Of a stretch of 64,000 nt of DNA, positions 46,393 to 58,650 are shown in pieces; position 1 is the first letter of the stretch; the number at the start of each line of letters is the position of its first letter. The position numbers and the translations under genes are program-made. The notes under the pieces were generated by a model. It was given only the letters and a program-made list of their open reading frames with translations. It was not told the origin of the DNA and did not search any database. The stretch is taken from assembly GCA_030568195.1 (NCBI GenBank), contig JAJLTO010000010.1:1-64000 (forward strand), given 5' to 3'. Source of the stretch: Dipodascopsis uninucleata var. uninucleata (lineage: Eukaryota > Ascomycota > Lipomycetes > Lipomycetales > Lipomycetaceae).

Positions 46393-46806
46393 TGCTGCAC
46401 CAACGAACAGGCGGTCGATTGACACCTAGCTAATTTGCAAGCTTTAAACAAGATATAGAATGCCAGATTCAAATATCGATATTGATTTATCTTCTCTTAG
46501 ATCTAATATAGCTTCCACAACAATTTAATACGGAGGCTAATTAGTTATAGATGTGCTGTATGCTAACAATACCATATGAACAAATTTCAAAAAAATTTAG
46601 GTGTTAAACAGAATGTTTTTGAAAATCTGGTCAAGCGATCGTTGGATACATTCCGGGTAACTAAATTAGGATAATTCGCAACTGTCCACTCCAACAGCTA
46701 ATTGAAATTGAAAAATTATTATCATCATAAAACATAAGCTAATCATAATATATTGTACTAAATCTATAATTACAGGAAAATTAAATAGAATAAGCAAACG
46801 ACCTTG
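46393..46806. other. Exportin-T upstream region and SIN3 3' flank
   Basis: AT-rich, no gene or motif recognised. Confidence 0.5.
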
Positions 46807-49800
46807 TTAAAATGACACTTCATCAATCTTATAAGGACGCTTTTTATATGGCTTAAGACCAACGCGAACAAAAACATCTTCCGTGTTCTTCTCAAAAAAC
46901 ATCTTGTACGTGTTGGCGCAGACCATTACTCGTAAACCACTATTGGTGATGGTATTGGTCACGCTAGTATTTTCATCTTCTTCCTCTTCAGCATCATAAT
47001 CCTCCGAAGGAAGATTTCTACGCAAGAACGGCATACGGACTCTATCCACAGGTATACCTTCAGTTGGAGCCGACATAATGTAAGAAGTCAGGTAATATTT
47101 CCATTTTTCTTCGTTAGTTGAAGCATCATTCAACGTTAAATCATCGTGATTTATCAATTGGATAGATAACAGACTATCAGATTCACTCTAGAAAGAAATT
47201 ATTAGCGTAAATTCAAACCAATCAGGTTAGCAAAGTAGCAAGAGTAATATACCAATTCTAGTCGGAAAATATTCTCATCTGATCCTATAATTGTCTCCAC
47301 TTGTATTCGATAGATAATCTGTTGCCTTGGCGATGTCTTGATTTGATGTCGATCATGATCATATAGCAATATGATTTCCGAACACTTCACATCAGATATG
47401 ACTGTGTGGACATACTTTGCGATCGCCTGAACCACCTTATCAACAGTATACATTTTAAAAGCACGGTTCCTATAAGCCTGTCTTAATGATTCTTCAAACC
47501 ACTGATGCTCAAGATCGCCTTCAATCAATTTTTCACACATATCTAAGAGCTGCCCGTAACAGTTGTCAGGTTGAAACGTCAAACCCAACTCGTCCAACTT
47601 ATTAGAAATTATACCCAAGTCCTTGGCAAACTCTACAGGTTTGCGCGAGCCAATATCACTAGAAACTTGCGGCTCTAAATTTTTAATTTCCTCGAGACGT
47701 CGATACAAGACACCAAAAAGTCTGAAAAAACAATATATGGTTGTATTAGCAAACATATTGAACTTTGTTCGCAGTTGCTTTGGTGACTGCTCGGAAGCAT
47801 TGTTCTCTTCTCCTCCAGATACAGACTCGTCCTTCGAGACATGCTGAATCCAAATTTCACCTGCCTTTTCTACAGCCTCTGGCAATTGCTCGTCCTCTGC
47901 TACTTCCATCTTGATTCCATCTTCTACCGAGCTAGCTTCTGGGGTAGCTTCACTATCATCATCCTTATCACGCTTCGGCCGATTGTGACGTGTTTTCTTT
48001 AGCACGTCACGTAATAAGTCACCATCTTTGCCTGTTTTGGATTTCCGGCTACTTATCGAAGTATCATCATCTTCAGTTTCAGAATTAGCCTGACTACCAT
48101 TTGCAGTATCATCTTCTGTATTAGGAGAAGGGAGTCCGAAGAATAAAGGGACAAACGACTTAATAAACCCATTCATTTTCTCTCTGTCATTACTTGAAAA
48201 TGTACTAGAATGTTCCAGATGACAATTTAAAAGCCTTATCACATCTACTATGATATCATGGTCACCAAAGGAAACCTGAAATTGATGCTTTGGTCCAGGT
48301 GTAAGAGGATTTAATCGCTTATTCAATTGCTCCTTCTTGATTGTATCAATTTCATTGACCAAAAACTTTGTTGTCAGCGTCTTTTTGTCTGCCTGCTTAA
48401 ACGTCAATCCTTGGTGGTCGAGAGATTTGTAAAATACGCGTGCTTCAGTTTCTCGCCACACTTTATTCCATTCTCGTTGAGCTCGCTTCCATTCTTCGTC
48501 TTTCTGCTTAAGACGTTTCAAGACAATAGGTACCGCAACAGCAGGATTTTCGTGAACAGCGTCAATAACCTCTTGACCGCGTTCCCTACCGTATACCTTC
48601 TTTATAATCCTTTGATATATAGATTTGGAAGAATGGCCCAAGCCAGGAGCTAACTTGAAGTTGGCCTTCTCTTCCGGTGTCATATTGGCGATTCTATTTG
48701 CTATAGGCTCAAGAATCTGAATCGTACGAAGATTTCCTTCGACATTATGATCATACTCATGTCTTTCTTCCTCAATACGATGCAATACTTCTTCAAATTG
48801 ATTTTTCCTATGAGCAATAAATCCAGAATCTTCAGATGCCCACGTTGGATGACCAACCCATTCATCGTTAAGAACTTCCCAGCACATTTCATCACGTCCG
48901 GAACATGGTTGATGTGTCTCTGTCTTCGGTAAAAGACGATAACTAGGTCCATATGATTTACATAAAGACAATTCCAGATGGTGCTTTTTATATGGGATGT
49001 TTTCTATAGTAAGTGGACCCCCGTCATAGTCAACACAACGCTTAAACCAGTCAAATAAATCTTTGCTTCCTCCAATGAAGCCTTCTGCCTTTTCCACGAG
49101 AAGATTTTTGTCAATAATATCTTGCGAAAATAGATTCAAAAGCTTGAGAAATTCATTATAAGTTTGCTTGTTACCAACAAATTTCTTGACTCTATCAAAA
49201 AATGCAAGTTCTTCTGCAGTAGGACCAGAACGAATTGGAGGAGGTAGAGGCTCCGGGATCATTGGAGTAAGAGTGGGACTTAATGAATGTGAATCCGTCT
49301 TTGTGCTCACTTTTATCTTCTTATTACTTGATCCACGGAGACTGGAGGTTTGGGCTGGAACCTCTATGGTCACACTCGGCGGTGGTACAACAGGAGGAGG
49401 CTGCTCCGGAGCAGCCGAGGGAGCATTTCTCTTTTTCTTTTCCTTAGGAACAGCTGGTGGGGCGAAATTACCAACTGGTGGAAGTCTGTTTGACGAATAA
49501 GAACCACCATCAGGTGAGGAAACTGAGCGCTGATGTGCAGCTTCTGGTAAAAACTGCTTAAAATCATCTAGAAGATCTGGTGCGTCCTTAAACAACATCG
49601 TAACCTGAGCATAGACGTCCGCAATAGGTTTTTGCTCTCGCTGATATGTCTGCAAAATCTCCAGAAAGTTTTTATAAATGTCTGGCTGAGAGGCAAAGCG
49701 GTTCTGCAAAGCAATCATTAGTAAGGATTGAAAATGATAATCTTTCACTTGCTGTGGCATTGCCACATGCACTTACTTTAATTTTGTTCACATAGCTTAT

Positions 49801-51205
49801 AGCATGATTAAATTCCACAGGACCTCCAATTCTCTTTTGTTCGGGTTGGGGTGTCTGACGCGATCCATTAGCAACAGCCTGTAGCTGTGACATTGAATTT
49901 CCAGGATGTGAATCGACAATATATCCATATTGATCTGGTTGCTGCCACACTCGACCTTGGTCATACATCGGCACTTGTCCGTCTGGACGCGTAGTAGTTC
50001 CCATGGGTGTGGTAACCCGTATAGGGTTTGGGTCACTGGGATCCAGCGAACACTCTATTCTGTATCCAGGAGGTAAAAATGTGTTAAAGCCTTGAATCAG
50101 ATTAGGATGTCCGCTGAACAATGTCGAGACACGATCGATTACTCCCGGTGTGTCAATACTATACATATAGTTAAACAGCAAGTTAGTATCTAATATAATA
50201 AATTTTATTCAAAACCAGTAGTTATCAGCTGGCCAGAAGAAAAAGGCGATAGTAATCAAAATAGAAAACCTAAAAAAATCGACACTTCCAAACTATTAAC
50301 CATTTGAATTTTATCGACACATACCTTTGACTTTTGAAATCTTTCATGATGTCCAAAAATCTGTTATAAACATCAGGCTGATTTTGAAATTGCACCTTGA
50401 CTTGATCGAGATAAGATAAAGCATCCTTAACATTAAGCGGCCGGTAAGCGGCAATCTGAACCGCGTGAGAGGATGCTGCTCCGGCGGCACCAGCATTCAT
50501 AGGCATACCTCCCGGCATACCTTGTTGAGAAGACATAGTCATACCACTTGGAGGCTGAGAAACAGCAGATGCCATCTGCTGTGGTTGCTGTTGAGGTTGT
50601 GGTTGCTGACCCTGTTGCTGATTACCAGATGATGGAGAGGCCATCATTGACTGCGGAGGCAAACCCGTAGATGAGAGTGGTGGTAGCGATGATTGTTGAA
50701 CTGATTGTTGAGATTGACCTTGATGACTCATCGCCTGTGAAGGATTTGGTGACATAGACGGTAAATTGTACGCACCATGTTGAGGTGCTGGATTACCTAG
50801 GCCAGATATTGAAGGAAGTGATGGATAGTATCCTTGCCCTCCGCCTTAATTTATCACGCTCATTAGCTGCGAACTTTTGAGAAACAACTATCACATTCTC
50901 GAATAAAAAAAAGAAACCGCTAAAGCAACAGCGGAAGTTACTGAAGTAAATTCATACTTACCGGAGCTTAAAGCTGATGGAGGCGGAAGCAAAGGGTGGC
51001 CTGGCTGCTGAGGGCTGTCACAATTTGAGTTAGTGATCCTCCGTAGTTCCATTTTTTATATACCACTTAGCAAATCAGTAAATATATCAATCACTTACTG
51101 AAATGTTTGTCGAACGTGTGAACCAGGTGTCTGATGCTCTTGAGAAGGTCCTTGTGCAGGTTTATCCTGTTGAACAGGTGGATGCCATGGGTCTTGACCA
51201 CCCAT
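46807..51205 (-). CDS. SIN3: SIN3 transcriptional corepressor scaffold
   Basis: Six exons on minus (51205-51099, 51014-50962, 50844-50325, 50158-49777, 49703-47253, 47187-46807) give 1297 residues. A Gln/Pro-rich N-terminus is followed by three paired amphipathic helix domains: PAH1 at about 188-258 ([19 protein letters not shown]), PAH2 at about 336-410 ([20 protein letters not shown]) and PAH3 at about 520-590 ([20 protein letters not shown]). The histone-deacetylase interaction domain follows (about 605-750: [40 protein letters not shown]), and the C-terminal Sin3 domain ends [23 protein letters not shown]3 bridges sequence-specific repressors to the Rpd3 deacetylase. PAH1 and PAH2 are each interrupted by an intron. 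Confidence 0.96.
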
Positions 51206-51715
51206 CGTCGTAGCGAGTAATCTTCTGCTAGGCAATCTATTCACCCGATTTATTTAATTTATTTAATTCAGAGTCTTTCAATCCTAACAGTTAAGATAAT
51301 ATCGGTTTGCTACTGTTATTCACTCTAAGAATGAAAAAATAGCACCCGGCTCAAAATTGTTAGTAGTGAACGAGTGGTGTAATATCTTCCATGATTTACG
51401 GAGCGAGAAAAAAGACGATGAGGAAAATAGCAATGCCGGTGACATTATTTCACATATGCCATAAATAACACAGTAAAAACTCGGAACATAGTTGCCTCGC
51501 CAACGCACGTGGAACACTATTGTAAACAATTTCTAGAGTTCCAAAATAATTTGAAAAACTGCTGAATTGGCTTTTGATTCCGACCAGCTGCGGGCTCTTA
51601 AGGCACATCTTTTAAAGGATTGAAGCTGTTGCAGACTCTCTACTCTCAAATAGTTTAGACATTCGGTTACAGATACCAATAGACATTTAGAGATTATAGA
51701 GTAAAGAGCTAATGA
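51206..51715. promoter_or_regulatory. Divergent promoter between SIN3 and the Polo kinase gene
   Basis: On plus it carries CACGTG at 51506-51511, GGAACA at 51511-51516 and the forkhead-type GTAAACAA at 51522-51529, within 30 nt of each other and about 190-210 nt before the Polo start codon. This combination resembles the PCB plus forkhead (FLEX) arrangement that times M-phase genes in fission yeast. Confidence 0.4.
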
Positions 51716-54497
51716 ATGGCAGTTCCGCAGGCCAACCTCTCTCCTTTACTTTTGATGGACTTCTTTGAAGGCAAGGCCAGCTCGGCACAGAATAGAGTAG
51801 GATCACTAAAAATACCCCAAGCATGGGAAGAACCCAAGGAACAGCCAATAAAGCCTATCAAGACTTCGTCAAAACCAAAAGAAAAGCCTTCGTCGCTTTG
51901 TAAGACACCACCCGCAACGATCAAAAGCAGGAACAATGGTGCTAAGTATCATCGAGGAGGGTTTCTAGGGGAGGTAAGAAACTACATCGAATTCTTTCTT
52001 ACGAATTTTAGTGTTAGAGGGAGTCGGATATATTAACTTAACATTTAGGGAGGATTTGCAAGATGCTTCCAAATTGAAGACGAGAAAGGACGTATATATG
52101 CCGCTAAGACAGTTGCGAAAGCATCGCTTAGTTCTACTAAGACGCGAGCAAAGGTATGTATAGTGTGATAAGAGCAATATGTATGAATTAAATGAACATA
52201 TTAATGAAGTTTTTCATGTAGCTTTTGGGTGAAATCAAAGTTCATCAAAGTATGGATCATCCAAATATTGTAAAATTTGTTGAATGTTTCGAAGATGATG
52301 TCAATGTTTATATATTGCTTGAGATGTGTTCGAACAAAACTCTGATGGATATGCACCGTCGACGAAAGCGATTTACAGAACCAGAAGCACGATTTTTTCT
52401 TATTCAGATACTCGGTGCTGTGAAGTACATGCATAGTAAGAAAGTGATTCATAGAGACCTGAAGCTCGGTAATATCTTCTTGGATCAGAACATGAATGTA
52501 AAGATTGGTGATTTTGGTCTAGCTGCGCTGCTACTTTCTGACTCCGACAGAAAGAAAACTATATGTGGCACGCCAAACTATATCGCTCCCGAGGTATTGT
52601 TTGGCAAGGAAGACGGTCATAGCTTTGAAGTTGACCTTTGGTCTGTCGGTATTATTCTGTAAGTACGATATGCTGAATTTTATGGAAATTTCTTTCTGAC
52701 TTTCTCTTCAGATACGCCATGCTAATCGGCCGACCACCATTCCAATCTAAGGAGGTGAACTTAATTTATAAAAAAATTAAAGCAATTGAATACCAATTCC
52801 CCGAAGATGTAACCATTTCCTTACAGGCTAAGGATCTGATCCAGTCTTTATTGAATAAGGATCCTAGAGCAAGACCAACACTTGATCAAATTGCCGATCA
52901 TCCATTTTTCCATGGAGAAATGCCATCGAGAATTCCAGTAACATGTCTAGAAGGCATACCACACTGGAAAAACTTAACCGCTCAGGTTTCTTCAAGAAAC
53001 TATTTGCAAGTTTCTAGAGCTGCAGGTATTGGACCAGGGTCAGGTGATGGAAGCACGATTTCTAAAGGTGCTGGAAACCCGGTATCGGTTTTAAGCGTTA
53101 ATGAACAAACTACTGCTGAATCTGATTGTGCAAAGACAACTACCTCAAGGGCCAAGAATGGAGCGAAGATTTTGCCTGAATGCTTGTCTCCCAAGGTGTC
53201 AACTACTAATCTAAGACAAATTGTGTCAAATGTTGCCGCTGAGTATCAAACTGACCACAAGGAGAAGCAAGGTAGTACTAGAATGACACTGCGCTCAAGA
53301 ATGAAGCAGCCTTTATCTGATCTTCCCATCAATTTGAAGTCTGCGAGCACTGCTCTCACCAGTAGTGGGCAGCAAATGCCAGCTAATGGTGCTGGTAGCT
53401 ACGCATTCTTGGGAAGAGCAAGAAGAATCGGTGACAAAGAGAAAGACGAGAAAGAATTAAAGCAGGCAACTAGTGGTAAGACTTCTGGTTGGTCGACTGT
53501 TGTTAAGCAGGTGTCCTCTCCTCTGGGCAAGAATGAGAAGAGTCGTGGAACGCAGTCATCAAAATCAGCGACTAGACAACTTAGTAGGACAACAGCTTCA
53601 GATGCTGCACCAGTAGAGACTCTGGGTGGTTTAGATGTGGGATCTGATAGTCATGGAAGCGAGCCATTGGTTTCTTTGAGACAGGCGATAGATTTAATAT
53701 CAAATGGTCTTGATGGCAGGCTCATATCTAATCCGAATGATACTCCTAAAGTGAATTTATTTATTAGCCAGTGGGTAGATTATTCAAACAAATACGGTCT
53801 TGGATATCAACTATCCGATGGTAGTTCTGGAGTCTATTTTAACGACTCAACGACAATTGTGATGGCTAGTAATGAGAAAGTTTTCGATTATATTATCAAC
53901 ACGTCGAATAGATCAATAGTCGAACGTCAGCGATATACAGTTGATAGCTACCCTATGGAGCTGAGCAAAAAATTATATCTTGTTCGTCACTTCCGGGCGT
54001 ATATGATAGAACATCTCTATCTCGGTGAGTCTAACAACGCACCTCCGATCGATTCATCATCCTACGTTAGCAGTAAAAATATGCCCTATATGACAGATTA
54101 TCTACGTACGAAACAGGCGATCATGTTCAGAATGAGTAATGGTGATATTCAATTCAATTTCGTAGATCATTATAAGATAGTATTGTCCGCTAGAACACAT
54201 GCTATCAAATATATTGATAAGACGAGAAAAGAAAGAAACGTTTCTCTTGCTGAGTATATTGCTCATTCAAGATCTACGGCTCAAGCAGCCAATATTCAGA
54301 CAGGAATTGCAAATCTTAACATTACGGAATCTGGAAATAAATACGATGCAAATGCTGAAGGGATTACTACCTCCATCTCTGCGATAACGATAGGCGAATA
54401 TAACCTTCAGCGCCTCAGATTCATAAAGATTACTCTGAGCAGTTGGTACAACAAGATTATACAGCAGCAACAGCTCCAACACCAGATAGAAAAATAG
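51716..54497 (+). CDS. CDC5: Polo-like kinase (Plo1/Cdc5)
   Basis: Four exons (51716-51973, 52049-52153, 52222-52658, 52712-54497) give 861 residues. The kinase domain (about 80-335) shows the Plk Gly-rich loop [13 protein letters not shown] split by intron 1, [10 protein letters not shown], catalytic [21 protein letters not shown], and the activation segment [14 protein letters not shown] long Ser/Thr/Lys-rich linker (about 360-600) leads to two polo boxes: [20 protein letters not shown] near 612 with the phosphopeptide-binding Trp, and [11 protein letters not shown] near 752 with the His/Lys pincer. Polo kinases drive mitotic entry, exit and septation and, in fission yeast, act upstream of the Cdc7/SepH pathway also present here. 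It is longer than Plo1 (683) because of the linker and an 80-residue N-terminal extension. Confidence 0.96.
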
Positions 54498-55786
54498 TGA
54501 ATATGGAGATCAAATAGATACAAATTAAGGCATTGCTTACAGCCCTTCCAAGGGGAAATAAATCAAAATTAAAGATCAGGAATAAGAGAGTAAAGTCTCT
54601 AGTACAGAATCATTTTATAAAAAAATAACCAATAAAATGGTATTAAACACTAGTGGTCTCAATAGTGTTTCATCCTATTGTCTACAATGCGGTACGCAGT
54701 CAGCATCGGTTCTAATAATTATAATGAACAATTAATCGTTTTGAGAACTTTCTCTAAGGTGGCTACCGCTCTAATCTAATACACTTTTCCAAATTGTCGC
54801 GATGCTCTAAACTGAGTCTCTCGTTCACATAGTATTCGCTCGTTAAGTATTATTGTTGTGTCATTCTTTCTATTAATTCTTTGGTTTTTCGCTTCTCTTT
54901 TCCATATCTCAGATACTGCATCATTCGCAGGATATTTCAACCATTTGCTTCGTGAATCGTTCCTTCTTTGATAGTTCTCTTCCGTCATCATGCTGTTATT
55001 TTCAAAGCTCTCTCTACAGTTTGTATTTTTGTATTTTTAATGATGGTATTCGCAACTCCTTTCTATCAAAGCATTTGCAGGTGTCTCTTTGGTTGTGTTT
55101 AAGCTTTTTCTCTTCTGATCTGCGTTTTTAAATTCCCGCGTCGGTTCTGACGTTCAATTGTGAAGACCAAAAGTCAGGCTCTCTCTATTTTTCTCTTGTT
55201 TTCTCTTATATTCTCTTTTATTTCGCATTCTTAGTAGAATTGATATTTATATATACACATTAATAGTAATTCCTTGTACCTAAATAATGTCTTAGCTCGC
55301 TGCCAAAGTATCTAATTCTTTAGCTGAAGCTTTCTGTAGGCTTTGGCAAGATCATCAAAATAGAGTTCCATTCATAACTCCCCGCACACTGGTTGTCAGA
55401 TTCGTTGAGCTATTATTATGAATTTACCCTTTTTTCCCGGTAATCGAAAAAGCCAATAAAATTGATTCTCCACTAGTAGAACTAGGAATCATACCCGTCC
55501 CAGCATGCCCCACATTCACACTTATTTTTCCCTTGTTGACCAATATTAACAAATCTGGAAAGTTTGAGTCGTCACTTTCCTAGTATCTGCAGGCTGCCTA
55601 GATTCTGGTCCTCATAATACAAATGGCGTATAATAGGGATTTTGTTCAGCGCTTCAACTAAACAGAAAGTAGAATCGATACCGCTGCCCATAGCTTCATA
55701 CACGACACGGTTAAATCTCATCGCAGTTTAAGCCTGTATTACAGGGTAAGGGTATTTCCGGTTAAGAAATTCTCTATGTAGTAAGC
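54498..55786. other. Intergenic region with one weak small ORF
   Basis: Pyrimidine-rich on plus around 54990-55240. The only coding hint is a 71-codon minus ORF at 54776-54991 (listed separately). I checked for a tRNA near 55440-55520 and found none. Confidence 0.5.
54776..54991 (-). CDS. Possible small gene, unrecognised (71 aa)
   Basis: A minus-strand ORF of 71 codons begins MMTEENYQRRNDSRSKWL and is hydrophilic and charged, with WKREAKNQRINRKNDT in the middle. Amino-acid composition looks more like a real protein than most AT-rich chance ORFs here, and it stands alone rather than shadowing a gene. I recognise no domain and see no promoter element. It could be chance or an exon. Confidence 0.2.
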   Translation of the reverse strand: MMTEENYQRRNDSRSKWLKYPANDAVSEIWKREAKNQRINRKNDTTIILNERILCERETQFRASRQFGKVY

Positions 55787-55990
55787 ATGCTAGCAGAAAC
55801 ATCACCATTAGTGGTACTGAGCCCAGGTGGTCCCGCCTTGACACGACAGAAAATCAGTAGAAACGTAAGTGCGGAATTTCAGAATAGCCGTGGCATCATT
55901 AATAGATTAGAAAATCCTCTAGGAAAAGATTTTTTCTTCTTTAGTTATGTCAAGCCTTATACCATCTTTCCTGGAAGGCAGTATTGTAAG
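55787..55990 (+). other. Upstream ORF overlapping the SPC1 start codon
   Basis: An ATG at 55787 opens a 66-codon reading (MLAETSPLVVLSPGG...) in a different frame that runs over the SPC1 ATG at 55947. In spliced mRNA it would end at a TGA formed exactly at the SPC1 exon junction (T from exon 1, GA from exon 2); unspliced, it ends three codons later. Whether the transcript starts far enough upstream to include it is unknown. Confidence 0.3.
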
Positions 55991-56401
55991 TGACGTACTA
56001 TTTTCATATTAAGGCACAAGCAGAAACCTGTGCTGCATACTACTAGTGTTGGTAAAGATAAAACTTGCGCGCTTTGAATTGTTAGAGTGGAATATCGTCT
56101 AATCTGCTCTTCATTGTCAGCTGGGAAATATTGAAAGGGATAACCTGAATAGTAAATATATATAACTAATTGACTGGTAACTTGATTATAATAGGACTTC
56201 GAAGGTCAGCGTCTTGCAGACAACCTCACCTATTACTTTCTAACAGCATCTGGAGTTTTTGCTCTTGCGGCCGGTTATTTCAGTAATAATATCTCCATCT
56301 GCGTCTATATTGCATCGCTATTGTTCGTCTTTGGTTTCGTACTAGTAGTATTTCCTTGGCCGTTTTACAACCAGCACCCAGTGAAGTTTTTAAAGCCATA
56401 G
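55947..56401 (+). CDS. SPC1: Signal peptidase complex subunit 1 (Spc1/SPCS1)
   Basis: Two exons (55947-55985, 56195-56401) give 81 residues: MSSLIPSFLEGSIDFEGQRL, then two membrane helices (YYFLTASGVFALAAGYF; ICVYIASLLFVFGFVLVVF) and the family ending PWPFYNQHPVKFLKP, matching human SPCS1 (FPPWPIYRRHPLKWLP). It is a small ER membrane subunit of the signal peptidase complex that modulates substrate choice. The exon-1 ATG was chosen because it is the only one that joins the DFEGQRLAD exon in phase 0; no ATG occurs between exon 1 and exon 2. An overlapping ORF lies upstream. Confidence 0.88.
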
Positions 56402-56590
56402 GGAATTTTCTCAACACAGCATTAATAAGATTAATTATCTGATTATACATCTATTTATTTTAAATCAGATAAAGTGTTACTTGTTTTATAATAATTCAGA
56501 ATTAGTTTAAGTAAGAGAAATATAACTCGCGGTGCCACCTCTCAATAAGAAACGTATAATATTATAATTTTGAAGTAGGATCTGATAGCA

Positions 56591-58297
56591 ATGAGCGAAG
56601 ATTTATTTTTGGGATTTGATCTTTCTACTCAGCAGATTAAATGTATCGCAATTGATGCTAATCTGAAGCTTGTATGTCAAGCCAATGTGGAATTTGATGT
56701 AGATACTCCAGAATACAAGACCAAGAAAGGGGTATACACCAATCCAACTCTCAACGAAGTGTATGCCCCAGTGGCAATGTGGATCAAAGCTTTTGATATT
56801 CTGTTACGAAAGTTGAGAGCAGCTGAACTCGATTTTTCGAAGGTCAGGAGTATCTCAGGTGCTGGCCAACAGCATGGATCAGTCTACTGGAGTAGCAGAG
56901 CAGAAGAGCTTTTGGCAGGTCTCGACCCTACCCTTGATTTGGAACCACAGCTAGGACCAGAGGCCTTTTCACATGAAATGAGTCCAAACTGGCAAGATCA
57001 TAGTACTGTTGCAGAATGCGATTTCATAGAAGAGAAGATTGGAGGTCCAGACAGACTGGCAGAAATTACAGGATCAAAGAGTCATCATCGTTTCACTGGT
57101 CCTCAGATTCTACGTGTTAGACATCGTCATGCAGATAGATACGAAGCTACTAGTCGAATCAGTCTTGTTTCGAACTTCTTCGCTTCCCTTTTATTGGGTA
57201 AATTTGCACCTCTCGATGTCAGTGATGTTTGTGGTATGAATCTATGGGATTTGGAAAAAGGAAGATTTGATAGAGGTCTACTTGCGCTAGTTGCTGGAGG
57301 TTCTGGAGCAGAGACTGATGAACTGATTACGAAGCTCGGACCAGTTGAGCTTGACGGAGGAAAGGACCTCGGAAATATCAGTCCATATTATGTCAAGAAA
57401 TATGGATTTCCTGAGGATTGTATAATCACGCCTATTACTGGTGATAACCCAGCGACTATTTTGGCACTTCCACTGCGACCACAAGATGTTATTATTTCTC
57501 TCGGAACCTCAACTACACTTCTGATTTCTACACCTGTGTATAAGCCTTCTCCTCAGTACCATATGTTTAATCATCCCACTACAAAAGGTCTTTATATGGG
57601 CATGCTCTGCTATTGTAATGGTGCCCTTGCACGTGAGAAGATTAGAGATGAGATTAATGTGTTATCGGAAAAATGTTCAGAAGATACTTGGTACTTATTT
57701 AACAAAGCAGTTGACGAGGCGGAACCTCTTTTACCTACTACTGATGGCAGAAAGAAGCTAGGTATCTACTTTCCATTGCCAGAGATAGTTCCTGATGCAC
57801 CGGCAGGTACTTGGCGTTTTTCAGTTTCGAATGGTAAGCTTGAGACCGCTAAAGAAGATGAAAAATCTTGGAATATTCCTAGAGATGATGCCCGTGCCAT
57901 TTTAGAGTCTCAGAATTTGTCGATGCGAGTTCGTGCTGCACCTATGCTTTCTGAAGGAAAGCCAAGACGCGTCTATGTCGTGGGAGGTGGATCGCGTAAT
58001 GCTTCCATATGCAAGGTCACCGGTGAAGTTCTAGGACCCACCGATGGAGTTTATAAACTTGAGCTTGGTAGCAATGCTTGTGCGCTCGGCTCCGCTTACA
58101 AGGCATTGTGGTCTGTAAAGCGGTCCACCGATAAAGCTGGTGAAATTGAGACATTTGAAGATTTTCTTGCCTCGAGATGGGATGAATCGTCGATGATTAG
58201 TAAGGTAGATGAAGGTTACCGAGAAGGAGTTTGGGAGAACTATGGCTCTGTAATGGATAATTTTACGGAGGCCGAAGGACTGATCATGCATCAATAA
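56591..58297 (+). CDS. XKS1: D-xylulokinase
   Basis: One exon encodes 568 residues, the size of fungal xylulokinases. FGGY-family features are LFLGFDLSTQQIKCIAIDAN at the N-terminus (phosphate-binding loop), SISGAGQQHGSVYW with the substrate-binding QQHG, ITPITGDNPATI, VIISLGTSTTLL and the C-terminal VYVVGGGSRNASICKV adenosine loop, followed by ACALGSAYKALW. It phosphorylates D-xylulose to feed the pentose phosphate pathway. No intron, truncation or frameshift is seen. It lies 190 nt downstream of SPC1 on the same strand. Confidence 0.96.
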   Translation: MSEDLFLGFDLSTQQIKCIAIDANLKLVCQANVEFDVDTPEYKTKKGVYTNPTLNEVYAPVAMWIKAFDILLRKLRAAELDFSKVRSISGAGQQHGSVYWSSRAEELLAGLDPTLDLEPQLGPEAFSHEMSPNWQDHSTVAECDFIEEKIGGPDRLAEITGSKSHHRFTGPQILRVRHRHADRYEATSRISLVSNFFASLLLGKFAPLDVSDVCGMNLWDLEKGRFDRGLLALVAGGSGAETDELITKLGPVELDGGKDLGNISPYYVKKYGFPEDCIITPITGDNPATILALPLRPQDVIISLGTSTTLLISTPVYKPSPQYHMFNHPTTKGLYMGMLCYCNGALAREKIRDEINVLSEKCSEDTWYLFNKAVDEAEPLLPTTDGRKKLGIYFPLPEIVPDAPAGTWRFSVSNGKLETAKEDEKSWNIPRDDARAILESQNLSMRVRAAPMLSEGKPRRVYVVGGGSRNASICKVTGEVLGPTDGVYKLELGSNACALGSAYKALWSVKRSTDKAGEIETFEDFLASRWDESSMISKVDEGYREGVWENYGSVMDNFTEAEGLIMHQ

Positions 58298-58650
58298 GTC
58301 TTTAATCTACCCTTTTAAAGATAATATAATAATATCCTATGTGAACATTTATTTTGTTTTTAGCGTTTCTTTCATGATTTTTGTCACGATTTACGTTGAT
58401 CTGTCAATGTAGTATTTTTTCTGAACTATGTACTTGTTATACACTATGCATATATACGTTATCATCCGGAGATATATTTTAGTACAATTGCTATCTGCTA
58501 ATCATTAAATTCATAGTTATCTTTGCTTGTAAATATATTGACGTACCAGTGCCCAGTTGTCGCACAACTCGATTCTCTACAATATGTGATTATGGTCACG
58601 CTTCAATATTGGTATGTTGGACGAGAGAAAGAATGACCAATGTTACAGAA

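Noticed and set aside
55430-55520. tRNA-like segment
   Set aside because: A GGTATGATTCC-like stretch on minus resembles a T-loop, but no A-box and no cloverleaf could be drawn. No tRNA was found anywhere in the window.
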